Positions 44,603-54,821 of a DNA stretch of 64,000 bases are shown here, piece after piece. The notes below the pieces were generated by a model. It was given only the letters and a program-made list of their open reading frames with translations, did no database searches and was not told where the DNA came from. Position 1 is the stretch's first letter. Every line of letters starts with the position of its first letter. Source of the DNA: Rhodovulum sp. MB263 (GTDB lineage Bacteria > Pseudomonadota > Alphaproteobacteria > Rhodobacterales > Rhodobacteraceae); contig NZ_CP020384.1 in assembly GCF_002073975.1 (NCBI RefSeq), forward strand, positions 2,294,001 to 2,358,000, given 5' to 3'. The position numbers and the translations under genes are program-made.

Positions 44603-45720
44603 TCGAGGCGGATTTCATGGGCCGCCTCGGCGGCTTCGAGCTGGATGCGGGCTTCACCGCCCCCGGCGAGGGCATCACCGCGCTGTTCGGGCCCTCGGGC
44701 TGCGGCAAGACCACGGTGCTGCGGGCCATCGCGGGGCTGTTGCGGCTGCGGAACAGCCGGCTTTCGGTCAATGGCGAGGTCTGGCAGGAGGGCCTCCGCT
44801 TCCGTCCGCCCCATCGCCGCGCCGTCGGCTATGTCTTTCAGGAGGCAAGCCTTTTTCCGCATCTCTCGGTCCGCGCCAACCTGACCTTCGGACTGCGCCG
44901 GGTGAAGGGACCGATCCGGATCGGCGAAGACGAGGTGGCCGAGCTTCTGGGCATCGCACCCCTCTTCGACCGGCCGACCCGGATGCTGTCGGGCGGCGAA
45001 CGCCAGCGCGTCGCCATCGGCCGGGCGCTGCTCTCGCAGCCCGAATTGCTGCTGATGGACGAGCCGCTCTCGGCGCTCGACCGGTTTTCCAAGGACGAGA
45101 TCCTGCCCTATCTCGAACGGCTGCATGCCGCGCTGTCGATCCCCGTGCTCTATGTCAGCCATGACATCGCCGAGGTCGAGCGGCTGGCCGATACGCTGGT
45201 CCTGATGGAGGCGGGCCGGGTCCGCGCCGCCGGGCCCCTGGCCGGGATGCTGGCCGATCCGGCGCTGCCCCTGATCCACATGCCCGAGCCCGCGGCCGTG
45301 ATCGATGGCGAGGTCGTGGGCCGCGACCCGCGCTACGGGCTGTCCGAGGTGCGGGTGCCGGGCGGCGTGGTCGTCGTGCCCGGTGATCTGGGCCCGAACG
45401 GGCAGCGCAGGCGGCTGCGCATTCCCGCCAGCGATGTCAGCCTCGGGCGGCATGCGCCGCTCGACACCACGATCCTCAATGCCCTGCCCGCCCGGATCGA
45501 GGGCGCCGAGCCCGCGGGCGCGCATCAGATCACCGTGCGGCTGCGCCTTGGCCCGGACGGGCGCGGCGCAGCGCTTCTGGCACGGGTCTCGCTGAAATCC
45601 TGGGATCGGCTGATGCTGAAACCGGGCGAGCTGGTGGTGGCGCGGCTCAAGGCCGTGGCGCTGGCCGAACCCGCACAATCGCCCGCACAGGTCCCGCCCG
45701 CCATCGCCCGCAGCCGCTGA
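44599..45720 (+). CDS. modC: Molybdate ABC transporter ATPase
   Basis: 373 residues. The ATPase has Walker [10 protein letters not shown], signature LSGGERQR, Walker [13 protein letters not shown] and H-loop VSHD. The C-terminal third is a Mop/TOBE domain ([21 protein letters not shown]) that binds molybdate and can trans-inhibit the transporter. The ATG overlaps the modB stop. Confidence 0.96.
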   Translation: MIEADFMGRLGGFELDAGFTAPGEGITALFGPSGCGKTTVLRAIAGLLRLRNSRLSVNGEVWQEGLRFRPPHRRAVGYVFQEASLFPHLSVRANLTFGLRRVKGPIRIGEDEVAELLGIAPLFDRPTRMLSGGERQRVAIGRALLSQPELLLMDEPLSALDRFSKDEILPYLERLHAALSIPVLYVSHDIAEVERLADTLVLMEAGRVRAAGPLAGMLADPALPLIHMPEPAAVIDGEVVGRDPRYGLSEVRVPGGVVVVPGDLGPNGQRRRLRIPASDVSLGRHAPLDTTILNALPARIEGAEPAGAHQITVRLRLGPDGRGAALLARVSLKSWDRLMLKPGELVVARLKAVALAEPAQSPAQVPPAIARSR

Positions 45721-45733
45721 AAGGAGTCCCGCC

Positions 45734-46480
45734 ATGATGCGCCTCTCCCTCGTTTTCGGACCCGTCCTGAGCCTCGGTCTGGCCGCCGCTGCGCCTGCCG
45801 AAACCCTTCATGTCTATTCCGGCGCCGGGCTTCGCCCCGCAATCGAGCCGCTGGCAGACGCCTTCGAGGCCCGGACCGGGGCAAAGCTTGCCATCGAATA
45901 TGCCGGGACCGGCCAGATCCTCGCCCGGGCCCGGACCACCGGCAGGGGCGATGTCTTCATCGCCGGCACGCGCTTCTTCTCGGACCAGCTCGAGGCCGAG
46001 GGCCGGCTCTCGGGCGTGGTCGCGCTCGGCATCCATGGCGCGGCGATCGGGGTCTCGCAGGCGGCGGCGGACAGGGTCACCGGGATCGCCGATCTGGGCC
46101 GCCCCGGGCTTCGGCTCGCCCTGGGCGATCCGCAGGCGATGGCGCTCGGCCGCACCGCCGACGAGATCATGGCACGCTGCGGCGATCCCGAAGCGATCCG
46201 TACCAATACCGTCGTTCGCGCCACCACGCTGCAACAGCTGGCGATGTATGTCGCGAGCGGCGATGTCGATGCCGCGATCCTCGCGCGCTCGGCCGCGCTG
46301 CCCCATGGCGCGCGCATCGCGCTCGTGCCGGTCCCGGCCGAATGCTACAGCGCCGAGGAGATCACCGCGGGCCTGCTGAAAAGCGCCGACGCGCCCGACC
46401 TGGCCGCCGCCTTCATCGCGCTCCTCGCCTCGCCCGAAGGCCGCGCCGCCTTCGAGGCGGCGGGCTTCGGCGCGGAATAG
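45734..46480 (+). CDS. ModA-like periplasmic binding protein of a second transporter
   Basis: 248 residues with a signal peptide (LGLAAAAPA-ET). The fold is of the ModA/WtpA type: VYSGAGLRPAIEPLADAFE, YAGTGQILARARTTGRGDVFIAG and LGDPQAMALGR are the three anion-contact segments. It has two cysteines that could form a disulphide. Molybdate, tungstate or a related oxyanion is likely from its place between modC and modD; the exact anion is not readable. AAGGAG precedes the ATG, 13 bp after the modC stop. Confidence 0.87.
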   Translation: MMRLSLVFGPVLSLGLAAAAPAETLHVYSGAGLRPAIEPLADAFEARTGAKLAIEYAGTGQILARARTTGRGDVFIAGTRFFSDQLEAEGRLSGVVALGIHGAAIGVSQAAADRVTGIADLGRPGLRLALGDPQAMALGRTADEIMARCGDPEAIRTNTVVRATTLQQLAMYVASGDVDAAILARSAALPHGARIALVPVPAECYSAEEITAGLLKSADAPDLAAAFIALLASPEGRAAFEAAGFGAE

Positions 46481-46484
46481 GCCG

Positions 46485-47303
46485 ATGCGCGGGCTGGCGA
46501 TCCTGCTCTGGGCGCCGCTCGTGCTGATCGTGGCGACGATCCTCGGCGCGCTCGTCTCCCTTGCCAGCCAGTTGCCGCTGAGTGGCCTCGCCGAGGCGCT
46601 GGCCGCGGAAGAGACCCGCTTTGCCATCGCCCTGTCGCTGCGCTCTTCGCTGATCGCGCTGGCGCTGGCCTTGCTTCTGGGCCTGCCCACCGCCTGGCTC
46701 CTGGCGCGGCGGCGCTTTTTCGGCAAGGCGGTGGTCGAGACCGTGCTCGATCTGCCGATGGTGACGCCGCCGCTGGTGGCGGGCATCGGGCTGCTGTTCC
46801 TGCTGGGACGCGAGGCGCCGGTGGGCGGGGCGCTGGCCGGGCTCGGGATCGAGATCCTGTTCTCGCCCGCGGGCGTGATCCTCGCCCAGACCTATATCGC
46901 CAGCTCGGTCGTGATCCGCAGCGCCCGCGCGGCCATCGGCGCCGTCGATCCGGACTATGCCGCCAATGCCGCGACGCTGGGCCTGCCGCCCTTCTGGGCC
47001 ACGCTTCTGGTCGAGCTGCCGATGGCCGGGCGCGGACTGATGGCGGCGGCGGTGCTGGGCTGGGCCCGGGCGCTGGGCGAATTCGGCGCCACGCTGATGC
47101 TGGCGGGCGCCACGAGGATGCGGACCGAAACCCTGCCGATGGCGGTCTATCTCAACATCGCCAGCGGCCGCACCGACATCGCCATCGCCTGCGCCCTGAT
47201 CCTTCTGGCGCTGGCCTTCGCGCTTCTCCTGGCGATCCGGCTGCTGACCGCCGACCGCCCCGACCCGATGACGGAGGCCCGGCATGCCCGCCCTCAGGCT
47301 TGA
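46485..47303 (+). CDS. ModB-like ABC permease of the second transporter
   Basis: 272 residues with about six membrane helices. LDLPMVTPPLVAGIGLLFLLG and the cytoplasmic loop ARALGEFGATLMLAGATRMRT place it in the ModB/WtpB/TupB group. It starts 4 bp after the binding-protein gene and overlaps the ATPase gene by 20 bp. Confidence 0.9.
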   Translation: MRGLAILLWAPLVLIVATILGALVSLASQLPLSGLAEALAAEETRFAIALSLRSSLIALALALLLGLPTAWLLARRRFFGKAVVETVLDLPMVTPPLVAGIGLLFLLGREAPVGGALAGLGIEILFSPAGVILAQTYIASSVVIRSARAAIGAVDPDYAANAATLGLPPFWATLLVELPMAGRGLMAAAVLGWARALGEFGATLMLAGATRMRTETLPMAVYLNIASGRTDIAIACALILLALAFALLLAIRLLTADRPDPMTEARHARPQA

Positions 47304-47961
47304 ACGGATCGGAAACGCGGTGCTGGGGCCGCTCGATCTCGAGATCGGCACGGGCGAGGCGGTGGCCCTGCTCGGCCCCTCGGGCGCAGGCAAGAGCACG
47401 CTTCTGAAGATCGTGGCCGGGCTTCTGCCCCATCGCGGCCGGGTGATCTACGAGGGCCGGGACATGACCGGCCTGCCGCCGCACCGGCGCGGCTTCGGCT
47501 ACATGAGCCAGGATCTGCACCTCTTCCCCCATCTCAGCGTCGCCGGGAACCTGGCGCTGCCGCTGGTCTTCGCCGGTCTCGGCCGCCGGGCCCGCGCCCG
47601 GCGGGTGGCCGAAACGCTGGCGCTTTGCGCCATCGCCCACCGCGCGCATCGCCGCCCTGCCCGGCTTTCGGGTGGCGAGCGGCAACGCGCCGCCCTGGCC
47701 CGTGCGCTGTCGCTGCGACCCCGGCTGCTGCTGCTCGACGAGCCCTTCGCCAATCTCGACCGCGATACCCGGGCCGGGCTCTGGGCCGAGCTCGACGCGC
47801 TGCGCCGCCGGCTGGGCATGACCGCGCTCATCGTCACCCATGACCCGTCCGAGGCCCGCGCCCTTGCCGACCGCTCGGTCACGATCGAGGCGGGTCGTCT
47901 CAGCGAAAGGACCCCATTGCCATGCTGCCCCTCGACGACGCCACCCTCCTTGGCCTCCTGA
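47284..47961 (+). CDS. ABC ATPase of the second transporter
   Basis: 225 residues: Walker A GPSGAGKST, signature LSGGERQR, Walker B LLLLDEPFANLD and H-loop VTHD. Unlike ModC it lacks the C-terminal TOBE domain, so no intrinsic molybdate feedback is expected. It overlaps the permease gene (20 bp) and modD (40 bp). Confidence 0.9.
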   Translation: MPALRLERIGNAVLGPLDLEIGTGEAVALLGPSGAGKSTLLKIVAGLLPHRGRVIYEGRDMTGLPPHRRGFGYMSQDLHLFPHLSVAGNLALPLVFAGLGRRARARRVAETLALCAIAHRAHRRPARLSGGERQRAALARALSLRPRLLLLDEPFANLDRDTRAGLWAELDALRRRLGMTALIVTHDPSEARALADRSVTIEAGRLSERTPLPCCPSTTPPSLAS

Positions 47962-48758
47962 AGGAGGATGCCCCCTATGGCGACCTGACCACCCGGAGCC
48001 TCGGCTTCGGCGCGGCAGCGGGCCGGCTGACGATGCGGGCGCGCGGGCCGATGACCGTCTGCGGCACCGAGGAGGCCGCGCGGATCTTCGCCCTTCTGGG
48101 CGCCCGGGCCGAGATCGCGGCCCCAAGCGGCACGCCGGTCGCGGCGGGCTCGCTGCTTGCCGAAGCCACCGGCCCGGCCGAGGCGCTGTTTCTGGGCTGG
48201 AAGGTCGCGCAGACCCTGACCGAATGGGCCTCGGGCGTGGCATCGGCCACCGCCGCCCTCGTCGACGCGGCCCGCGCCGTGACCCCCGGCATCGGCATCG
48301 CCTGTACCCGCAAGGCCGTGCCCGGCACCCGCGCGCTGTCGCTGAAGGCCGTCGTGGCGGGCGGCGCCGAGATCCACCGCACCGGGCTTTCCGACACGGT
48401 TCTGCTGTTTCCCGAGCATCGCGCCTTCGGCGGTGCGGCGGCGCTTGCAGCCCAGATCGGCGCGCTTCGCCTTGCCTGCCCCGAGCGCCGCGTGGTGGTC
48501 GAGGTCAAGACCCTGCCCGAAGCCGAGGCTGCCGCCGAGGCCGGGGCCGACGTGCTGCAGCTCGAGAAATTCTCTCCCGACGCGGCCGCCGCCGCCGCCC
48601 GCGCGCTGGCGGGCTGGACCGGCTGCCTGGCCGCGGCCGGGGGCATCACGCCGGAGAATGCTGCCGCCTATGCCGCGACCGGCATGCAGGTGCTGGTCAC
48701 ATCCTCGCCCTATTGCGCCAGACCTGCCGATGTTTCGGTAACGCTCGCCCCGGCCTGA
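47922..48758 (+). CDS. modD: ModD, nicotinate-nucleotide pyrophosphorylase-like
   Basis: 278 residues of the quinolinate phosphoribosyltransferase fold (GDLTTRSLGF, CTRKAVPGTR, VEVKTLPEAEAAAEAGADVLQLEKF). ModD paralogues of NadC are a regular part of mod operons in Rhodobacter; their role is not established. Position and the TRKAVPGTR motif favour ModD over NadC. The start lies 40 bp inside the preceding ATPase gene, with AAAGGA upstream. Confidence 0.9.
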   Translation: MLPLDDATLLGLLKEDAPYGDLTTRSLGFGAAAGRLTMRARGPMTVCGTEEAARIFALLGARAEIAAPSGTPVAAGSLLAEATGPAEALFLGWKVAQTLTEWASGVASATAALVDAARAVTPGIGIACTRKAVPGTRALSLKAVVAGGAEIHRTGLSDTVLLFPEHRAFGGAAALAAQIGALRLACPERRVVVEVKTLPEAEAAAEAGADVLQLEKFSPDAAAAAARALAGWTGCLAAAGGITPENAAAYAATGMQVLVTSSPYCARPADVSVTLAPA

Positions 48759-48839
48759 GCCGCGGCACTTGCCCCGCGCCCTAGGCACGGCGTAAACCCG
48801 AGTACGAGACTCACCTTTATTCAACCGAGGACTCCTGCC

Positions 48840-50230
48840 ATGACCGACGCCGCTCCCGAGATCCGGCCCCGCGGCCGCGGCAGGAGCGCTCCGTTGACCG
48901 CCATCGCCACCGGGCGGCTCCTTCGCGATATCTGGCTGTCGCCGCACCGGCCGTTCTTCGCGCTGTCGGCGCTCTGGGCGGTGCTGGCGGTCGCGTGGTG
49001 GCGCTTCGGCGACAGGATCGGGCTGCCGGTCCCCGCGCTCGGCACGACGACGCTCTGGCATGCGCATGAGATGACCGTGGGCGTCGGCGGCGCGGCGATG
49101 GCAGCCTATTTCCTGACCGCGATGCCGAACTGGACCGGGGCGCGGCGGGTGACGGGGCGCGGGTTGATGGTACTGGCGGGACTCTGGGCGCTGGCGCGGC
49201 TGGCGGCTGCCCTGGGGCAGATGCTGCCGCTGGCCGTGGTGCTGGCGCCGGGGCTGGCCTTCTACGCGCTGTTCACGGCCGCCTATCTGCGCGCCGTGGT
49301 CTCGGGACGGCGCTGGGACCGCTGGGTCATTCCGGCGGCCATCGCCTTTCTGGGGCTTGCCGATGCGGCCTTCCTCGCCACCGCGCTGGGCTATCTGAGC
49401 GCTCCGGGCGATGCCGCGATGACCCGCGTGCTGGTGCTGTTCTTCGCGATCAAGGTCTCGATCATCGCGGGAACCATGGCGCCCGCCCTGATCGCGGGCT
49501 GGGTCGGGCGCAGGGGCGGCCGCCTGCCCGAGATCGACCCGCTGGCCAGCCGCGCGGGACTTGGCCTGATGCTGGCCGCGATGGCGCTGACGCTGGGCGG
49601 CGCGGTCACCGCCGGATCGGCGCTGTTGATCCCGGCAGGCGCGGCCCAGCTCTGGCGGATGCGGCACTGGCGCAGCCTTTCGGGCTTTGGCTATGCCCCC
49701 GCGCTGATGCTGGTGCTGGCCTTCGCCTGGGCGCCCATGGGGCTTGCCCTGACCGGGCTTGCGGCGCTGGTCCCCCTGCCCTGGCGCGAGGCCGACGCGA
49801 TCCATGTGCTGATGATGGGCGCGATGTCGGGACTTGCCTTCTCGATTGCGGCGCGGGCAGCGGCCCGGCGCGCGGACGGTTTCTTGCGCATCGGCCCGGT
49901 GCACAAGGCCGGCTTCGCGCTGCTCTGGGGCGCGGTCTGGCTGCGGCTCGCGGCGCCCGTGGTGCCGTCGCTTTACGAGCCGCTTCTCGATGCCACCGCG
50001 GCCGCCTTCTGCACCGGCTGGGCCCTGTTCCTGAGCGGCTATCTGCCCAGCCTGCGCGGCCCGGTCATCAACCCGGTCTTCAATGTCGGAGGCCACGGCC
50101 ACGGTCATCGTCATGGTCACGGCCAGGGCTGCGGATGCGGCGGGCATGGTGGCGGTTGCGGCGGCCACGGACAGCGTAGCGGCCCGGGCCCCGGCCGAGG
50201 CGCCGGGCCGTTCCGGATGCCCGAGCCGGG

Positions 50231-50234
<4 letters not shown>
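48840..50234 (+). CDS. nnrS: NnrS family membrane haem protein with His/Cys-rich tail
   Basis: 464 residues with about twelve hydrophobic helices. [30 protein letters not shown] and [15 protein letters not shown] are NnrS hallmarks; the family contains haem and copper and is linked to nitric oxide stress and denitrification. The last 50 residues are unusual: [20 protein letters not shown] and further Gly/Cys/His repeats, an obvious metal-binding tail. GAGGA precedes the ATG. It is convergent with ureG (4-bp overlap). No FNR/NnrR box was seen upstream. Confidence 0.93.
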
Positions 50235-50850
<616 letters not shown>

Positions 50851-50854
<4 letters not shown>

Positions 50855-51495
50855 GTGCGGAAAAGCCTCGAATACTGGGTTTCATGCGTCATCGACGCGA
50901 TATCGGCGAGGAAGGTCGTCCCGGCAAGATCGTCGGGCGTCTCGCCCAGAGCGGCCTCTGCCACCTCCTCGCAGAGCGGTTGCAGCGCGGTCAGCACCTG
51001 CTGGCCCTCGGTCTGGCCGATGGGAATGAGCCGGATCCCCGCCGAGACGAGGTTCGACAGGAAGGCCTGCAGATACATCCGCGCGGTCAGCCCGAGCGGC
51101 AGGTCATGGAGCCGCGCGGCACGGCCAAGCGCCACCGGATAGGCGAAGGCGGGCAGATCGTCCGGCCAGACCGCGGCGGTGACCTGGGCGAAGGCCGCGC
51201 CCTGGGCCGTGGTCTCGGTCCGCCGCTCGGCCGAGGGCTGAAAAGCGCGGGCCAACGCGTCGATTTCGGGCAGATCCCCGGGCGGAGCCTCATAGGCGGC
51301 CTTGAGGAAGATCGTGTCGGAACGTCCGGCGCCGAAGCGCAGGATATCGGTCAGCCAGTCCTGCAAGGCAGGTCCGTCCGCGACTGCGCCGGTTGCGACC
51401 GCCGATTCCAGCCCGTGGCTATAGGCGAAGGCCCCCACCGGATAGGCGGGCGAGAGCCATTGCGCCAGCCTCAGGATCTGGCCGTCAGTGACCAT
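50851..51495 (-). CDS. ureF: Urease accessory protein UreF
   Basis: 214 residues, all-helical, beginning [37 protein letters not shown] and [19 protein letters not shown] are typical. It bridges UreG to the UreD-urease complex. The ATG at 51495 is inside the end of ureE (11-bp overlap), and the stop overlaps ureG. Confidence 0.95.
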
Positions 51496-52189
51496 GCCCG
51501 CAGCAGCCCCCGCCTCCGCAGCCGCCGGTCTTGCGTCCGGACGCGGGACCATGGCCGCCATGGTCGTGACCGCCGCAGCCGCAGCCGCCCTGCCCCGATC
51601 CGCCGCAGCAGCCTTCGGCCTCGTGCTCGTGCAGATGGTCCGCCGCGCCGTGGCTGTGGCTGTGGCCATGGTCGTGGTGATGGTGGTGCCCGTGGTCATG
51701 ATCGTGGTCATGGCCATGATCGTGCGAATGACCATGGGCGTCGCCATGGGAATGGCCATGGGTGCGGCCATGGCCATAGGCGCCACCTTCGGGGGTGAAG
51801 GGCTCGACCACCTCGCGCACGGTCGCGCCGATCCGGCCCAGCATGTCCAGAAGCACGTGATCGCGCTGGATCAACAGCCGAGTCTCCTCGACCTGGCAGG
51901 GCGTGTGGCGGTTGCCGATATGCCAGGCGAGCCGGGCAAGATCGGTGCCCGTCACTTCCAGAAGCGGCTCGGCCGCGGCCCTGACGACGATGCCGCGCCC
52001 GTCCTCCAGCACGATCAGATCGCCCTCGGCCAGCGAGGTCGTATGCGCCAGATCCAGCAGGAAGGCCTGCCCGCCATCGCTGACAAGCCGCTTGCGGCGC
52101 AGAAACCGCGCGTCATAGTCAAGCGTCACGCTGTCTTCGTCCGCCCCCGCGCCGGGCCGGACATCGAGCGCCACCGGAAGCCCGCTCAT
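51485..52189 (-). CDS. ureE: Urease nickel metallochaperone UreE with extended His/Cys tail
   Basis: 234 residues. Residues 1-134 form the UreE core (LAWHIGNRHTPCQVEETRL near 87-105, with the interface histidine). The tail is exceptional: residues 140-189 are mostly His with Gly/Asp (GHGRTHGHSHGDAHGHSHDH and so on), and 194-234 is Gly/Cys-rich (Cys194, 195, 203, 205, 224, 229, 230). The first part can store several Ni(II); the cysteines could bind softer metals. The ATG at 52189 lacks a clear ribosome site. It lies between a DUF1127 gene and ureF. Confidence 0.95.
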   Translation of the reverse strand: MSGLPVALDVRPGAGADEDSVTLDYDARFLRRKRLVSDGGQAFLLDLAHTTSLAEGDLIVLEDGRGIVVRAAAEPLLEVTGTDLARLAWHIGNRHTPCQVEETRLLIQRDHVLLDMLGRIGATVREVVEPFTPEGGAYGHGRTHGHSHGDAHGHSHDHGHDHDHDHGHHHHHDHGHSHSHGAADHLHEHEAEGCCGGSGQGGCGCGGHDHGGHGPASGRKTGGCGGGGCCGHGH

Positions 52190-52214
52190 GCCGCCCGCCC
52201 CGGCGCCTGCGCGC

Positions 52215-52439
52215 CTAGTTGAAGAGGTCGCGGAAGACATAGCCCGGGATATCGTCCCGGGTGATGCCCAGCTTGGCCAGCTGCGCGTCGGAACAGGCGT
52301 TCAGGTTCTGGATCTCCCGCATCCGCGCACGTCGCAAACCATAGGGATTCACTCCGAGACCGAGCCCCGCGAAGAACAGGTCGAGCCGTTCCGCCATGCC
52401 CCCGGGCACGGACTTGACCGTCATGAATGGAGTCGCCAT
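52215..52439 (-). CDS. DUF1127 small protein in the urease operon
   Basis: 74 residues beginning MATPFMTVKSVPGGMAERL. The C-terminal half RRARMREIQNLNACSDAQLA followed by KLGITRDDIPGYVFRDLF is the DUF1127 motif; such proteins bind RNA or tune phosphate and carbon metabolism in some alphaproteobacteria. GGAGG lies 7 bp before the ATG. The 149-bp gap to ureC and its own strong ribosome site suggest it may also be made separately. A role in urease is not known. Confidence 0.85.
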   Translation of the reverse strand: MATPFMTVKSVPGGMAERLDLFFAGLGLGVNPYGLRRARMREIQNLNACSDAQLAKLGITRDDIPGYVFRDLFN

Positions 52440-52588
52440 CGGAAACCTCCGTCTGTATCCACAGGCATGGTTTCCCCCCTTTCCCCTTAAAATAGGGCTT
52501 ACATACCGCCCGGCCCAGCGCATTCGCTGCAAGGGGGACATTTTTGTGCTGCATTGCGGCGCAGATCGTCACCGTGATCATCATGACC

Positions 52589-54331
52589 TCAGAACATGAA
52601 ATAGCGTTGCGCCATCGGCAGAACCTCGGCCGGCGCGCAGGTCAGCAGCTCGCCATCGGCGCGGACCTCGTAGGTCTCGGGATTCACCTCGACCTTCGGC
52701 ATCGCGTCATTCAGCCTGAGATCGCGCTTGCCGATGCCGCGGGTATGGCGGACCGCGACGGTCTGCTTGGCCAGCCCCAGCCGGGCGCGGATGCCCTCGG
52801 CCTCGGCCGCAGCCGAGACGAAGGTGACAGCCGAATTCTCGACAGAGCGGCCATAGGCGCCCCACATCGGCCGCGTATAGACCGGTTGCGGCGTCGGGAT
52901 CGAGGCATTAGGGTCGCCCATCTGGGCACAGACGATGGTGCCGCCGATCAGCACCATCTCGGGCTTCACCCCGAAGAAGGCAGGGTTCCAAAGCACCAGA
53001 TCTGCGCGCTTGCCCTCCTCGACCGAGCCGATCTCGTGGCTGATCCCATGGGCGATGGCGGGGTTGATGGTGTATTTCGCGACATAGCGGCGGACCCGCA
53101 GGTTGTCGTTCGCTCCCGTCTCCCCGGACAGACGGCCGCGCTGGACCTTCATCTTGTGGGCGGTCTGCCAGGTGCGGATGATGACCTCGCCGACCCGGCC
53201 CATGGCCTGGCTGTCCGAGGCGATGATCGAGAAGGCGCCCATGTCATGCAGGATGTCCTCGGCGGCGATGGTCTCGCGCCGGATCCGGCTTTCGGCGAAG
53301 GCCACATCCTCGGGGATCGACTTGTCGAGATGGTGGCAGACCATCAGCATGTCGAGATGTTCCTCGAGCGTGTTCACAGTGAAGGGCCGCGTCGGGTTGG
53401 TCGAGGACGGCAGCACGAATTCCTCGCCGCAGATCTTGATGATGTCGGGCGCATGGCCACCGCCCGCGCCCTCGGTATGGAAGGCATGGATGGTGCGGCC
53501 CTTCATCGCCGCCACGGTATGTTCGACGAAGCCCGACTCGTTCAGCGTGTCGGTATGGATCATCACCTGCACGTCCATCGCATCGGCCACCGACAGGCAG
53601 CAATCGATGGCGGCGGGCGTGGTGCCCCAGTCCTCGTGCAGCTTCAGCGCGCAGGCCCCGGCCTTGACCTGTTCCTCCAGCGCGCCGGGCAGCGAGGCAT
53701 TGCCCTTGCCCGCGAAGGCGAGGTTCATCGGGAAGGCATCGGCCGCCTGCAGCATCCGGCCCAGATGCCAGGGCCCCGGCGTGCAGGTGGTGGCGAGCGT
53801 GCCATGCGCAGGCCCGGTGCCGCCGCCCAGCATGGTGGTGAGACCGGAATGCAGCGCATCCTCGATCTGCTGCGGGCAGATGTAATGGATATGGCTGTCG
53901 AAGCCGCCCGCGGTCAGGATCCTGCCCTCGCCCGCGATGACCTCGGTGCCGGGGCCGACAATTATGTCGACGCCGGGCTGGGTGTCGGGATTGCCGGCCT
54001 TGCCGATTCTGGCGATCCGGCCGTCCCTCAGACCGACATCGGCCTTGTAGATCCCGGTCCAGTCGAGGATCAGCGCATTGGTGATGACGGTATCGACCGC
54101 GCCCTCGGCGCGGGTCGCCTGACTCTGGCCCATGCCGTCGCGAATGACCTTGCCGCCGCCGAACTTGACCTCCTCGCCATAGACCGGCGCATTGCCGTCG
54201 CCCCCGGCGCGTTCGGCAGTCAGGTCGCGCTCGACCTCGATGATCAGGTCGGTATCGGCCAGCCGCAGCCGGTCGCCGGTGGTGGGGCCGAACATCGCGG
54301 CATAATCCGCGCGGGAAATCGTGACGGGCAT
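52589..54331 (-). CDS. ureC: Urease alpha subunit
   Basis: 580 residues, about 13 longer than the Klebsiella subunit. Nickel ligands His147 and His149 (SHIHY), the carbamylated Lys230 with His232 (LKLHEDWG), [10 protein letters not shown], the active-site flap CHHLDK (catalytic His near 333) and the late Asp ligand region [12 protein letters not shown] are all present. It hydrolyses urea to ammonia and carbamate in the cytoplasm. The ATG at 54331 has GAGG 7 bp upstream. Confidence 0.98.
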   Translation of the reverse strand: MPVTISRADYAAMFGPTTGDRLRLADTDLIIEVERDLTAERAGGDGNAPVYGEEVKFGGGKVIRDGMGQSQATRAEGAVDTVITNALILDWTGIYKADVGLRDGRIARIGKAGNPDTQPGVDIIVGPGTEVIAGEGRILTAGGFDSHIHYICPQQIEDALHSGLTTMLGGGTGPAHGTLATTCTPGPWHLGRMLQAADAFPMNLAFAGKGNASLPGALEEQVKAGACALKLHEDWGTTPAAIDCCLSVADAMDVQVMIHTDTLNESGFVEHTVAAMKGRTIHAFHTEGAGGGHAPDIIKICGEEFVLPSSTNPTRPFTVNTLEEHLDMLMVCHHLDKSIPEDVAFAESRIRRETIAAEDILHDMGAFSIIASDSQAMGRVGEVIIRTWQTAHKMKVQRGRLSGETGANDNLRVRRYVAKYTINPAIAHGISHEIGSVEEGKRADLVLWNPAFFGVKPEMVLIGGTIVCAQMGDPNASIPTPQPVYTRPMWGAYGRSVENSAVTFVSAAAEAEGIRARLGLAKQTVAVRHTRGIGKRDLRLNDAMPKVEVNPETYEVRADGELLTCAPAEVLPMAQRYFMF

Positions 54332-54461
54332 CTGGAACCTCATGCGGGGGAAGAAAGAACGACGGCACCGGTCGCGGCAGGCGCCGGTCGGGGAAAGGCT
54401 GCAAGGCGGCGACGGCCGGGACACGCGACGGGACGCGCAGCGGTCCGATGCGGCCTCGGTC

Positions 54462-54821
54462 TCATTGCGACAGGGCGCGCAGATCGGCGCTGCGCCGGTC
54501 TGTCAGCCGACGCAGGCAGTCCAGCCGCACCACCGGTTGCAGGCTGCCCCCTTCATAGGGGGCAGCTTCCGCCGCGCAGGCGGCATCGCGGAACAGAAGC
54601 CACTTGCGCTGCGCATCGAGAAGCAGCTCACCCGCCCCCGCAGCGGCGGCAGAGGCCCGCGCTGCGGGCCAGGCCGCGTTGAGCCGGGCATCGGCCTCGC
54701 GATAGGCCTGATCGGCGCAACGGTTCATCTCGGCCTGCGTCTCGCCGGGACAGGCGGCCAGCGCCTGTCCCGGCAGTCCGAAGACCGAAAGCGCCGCGAG
54801 TGCCACCGTGAGAGGCCTCAC
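54462..54821 (-). CDS. LprI-like (DUF1311) secreted small protein
   Basis: 119 residues with a signal peptide ([17 protein letters not shown]). Four cysteines ([42 protein letters not shown]) fit the LprI/DUF1311 fold, a family that includes lysozyme inhibitors. The GTG start at 54821 overlaps the TGA of the upstream unknown gene. It lies between ureB and ureC, an unusual place. The functional link to urease is unknown. Confidence 0.8.
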   Translation of the reverse strand: MRPLTVALAALSVFGLPGQALAACPGETQAEMNRCADQAYREADARLNAAWPAARASAAAAGAGELLLDAQRKWLLFRDAACAAEAAPYEGGSLQPVVRLDCLRRLTDRRSADLRALSQ

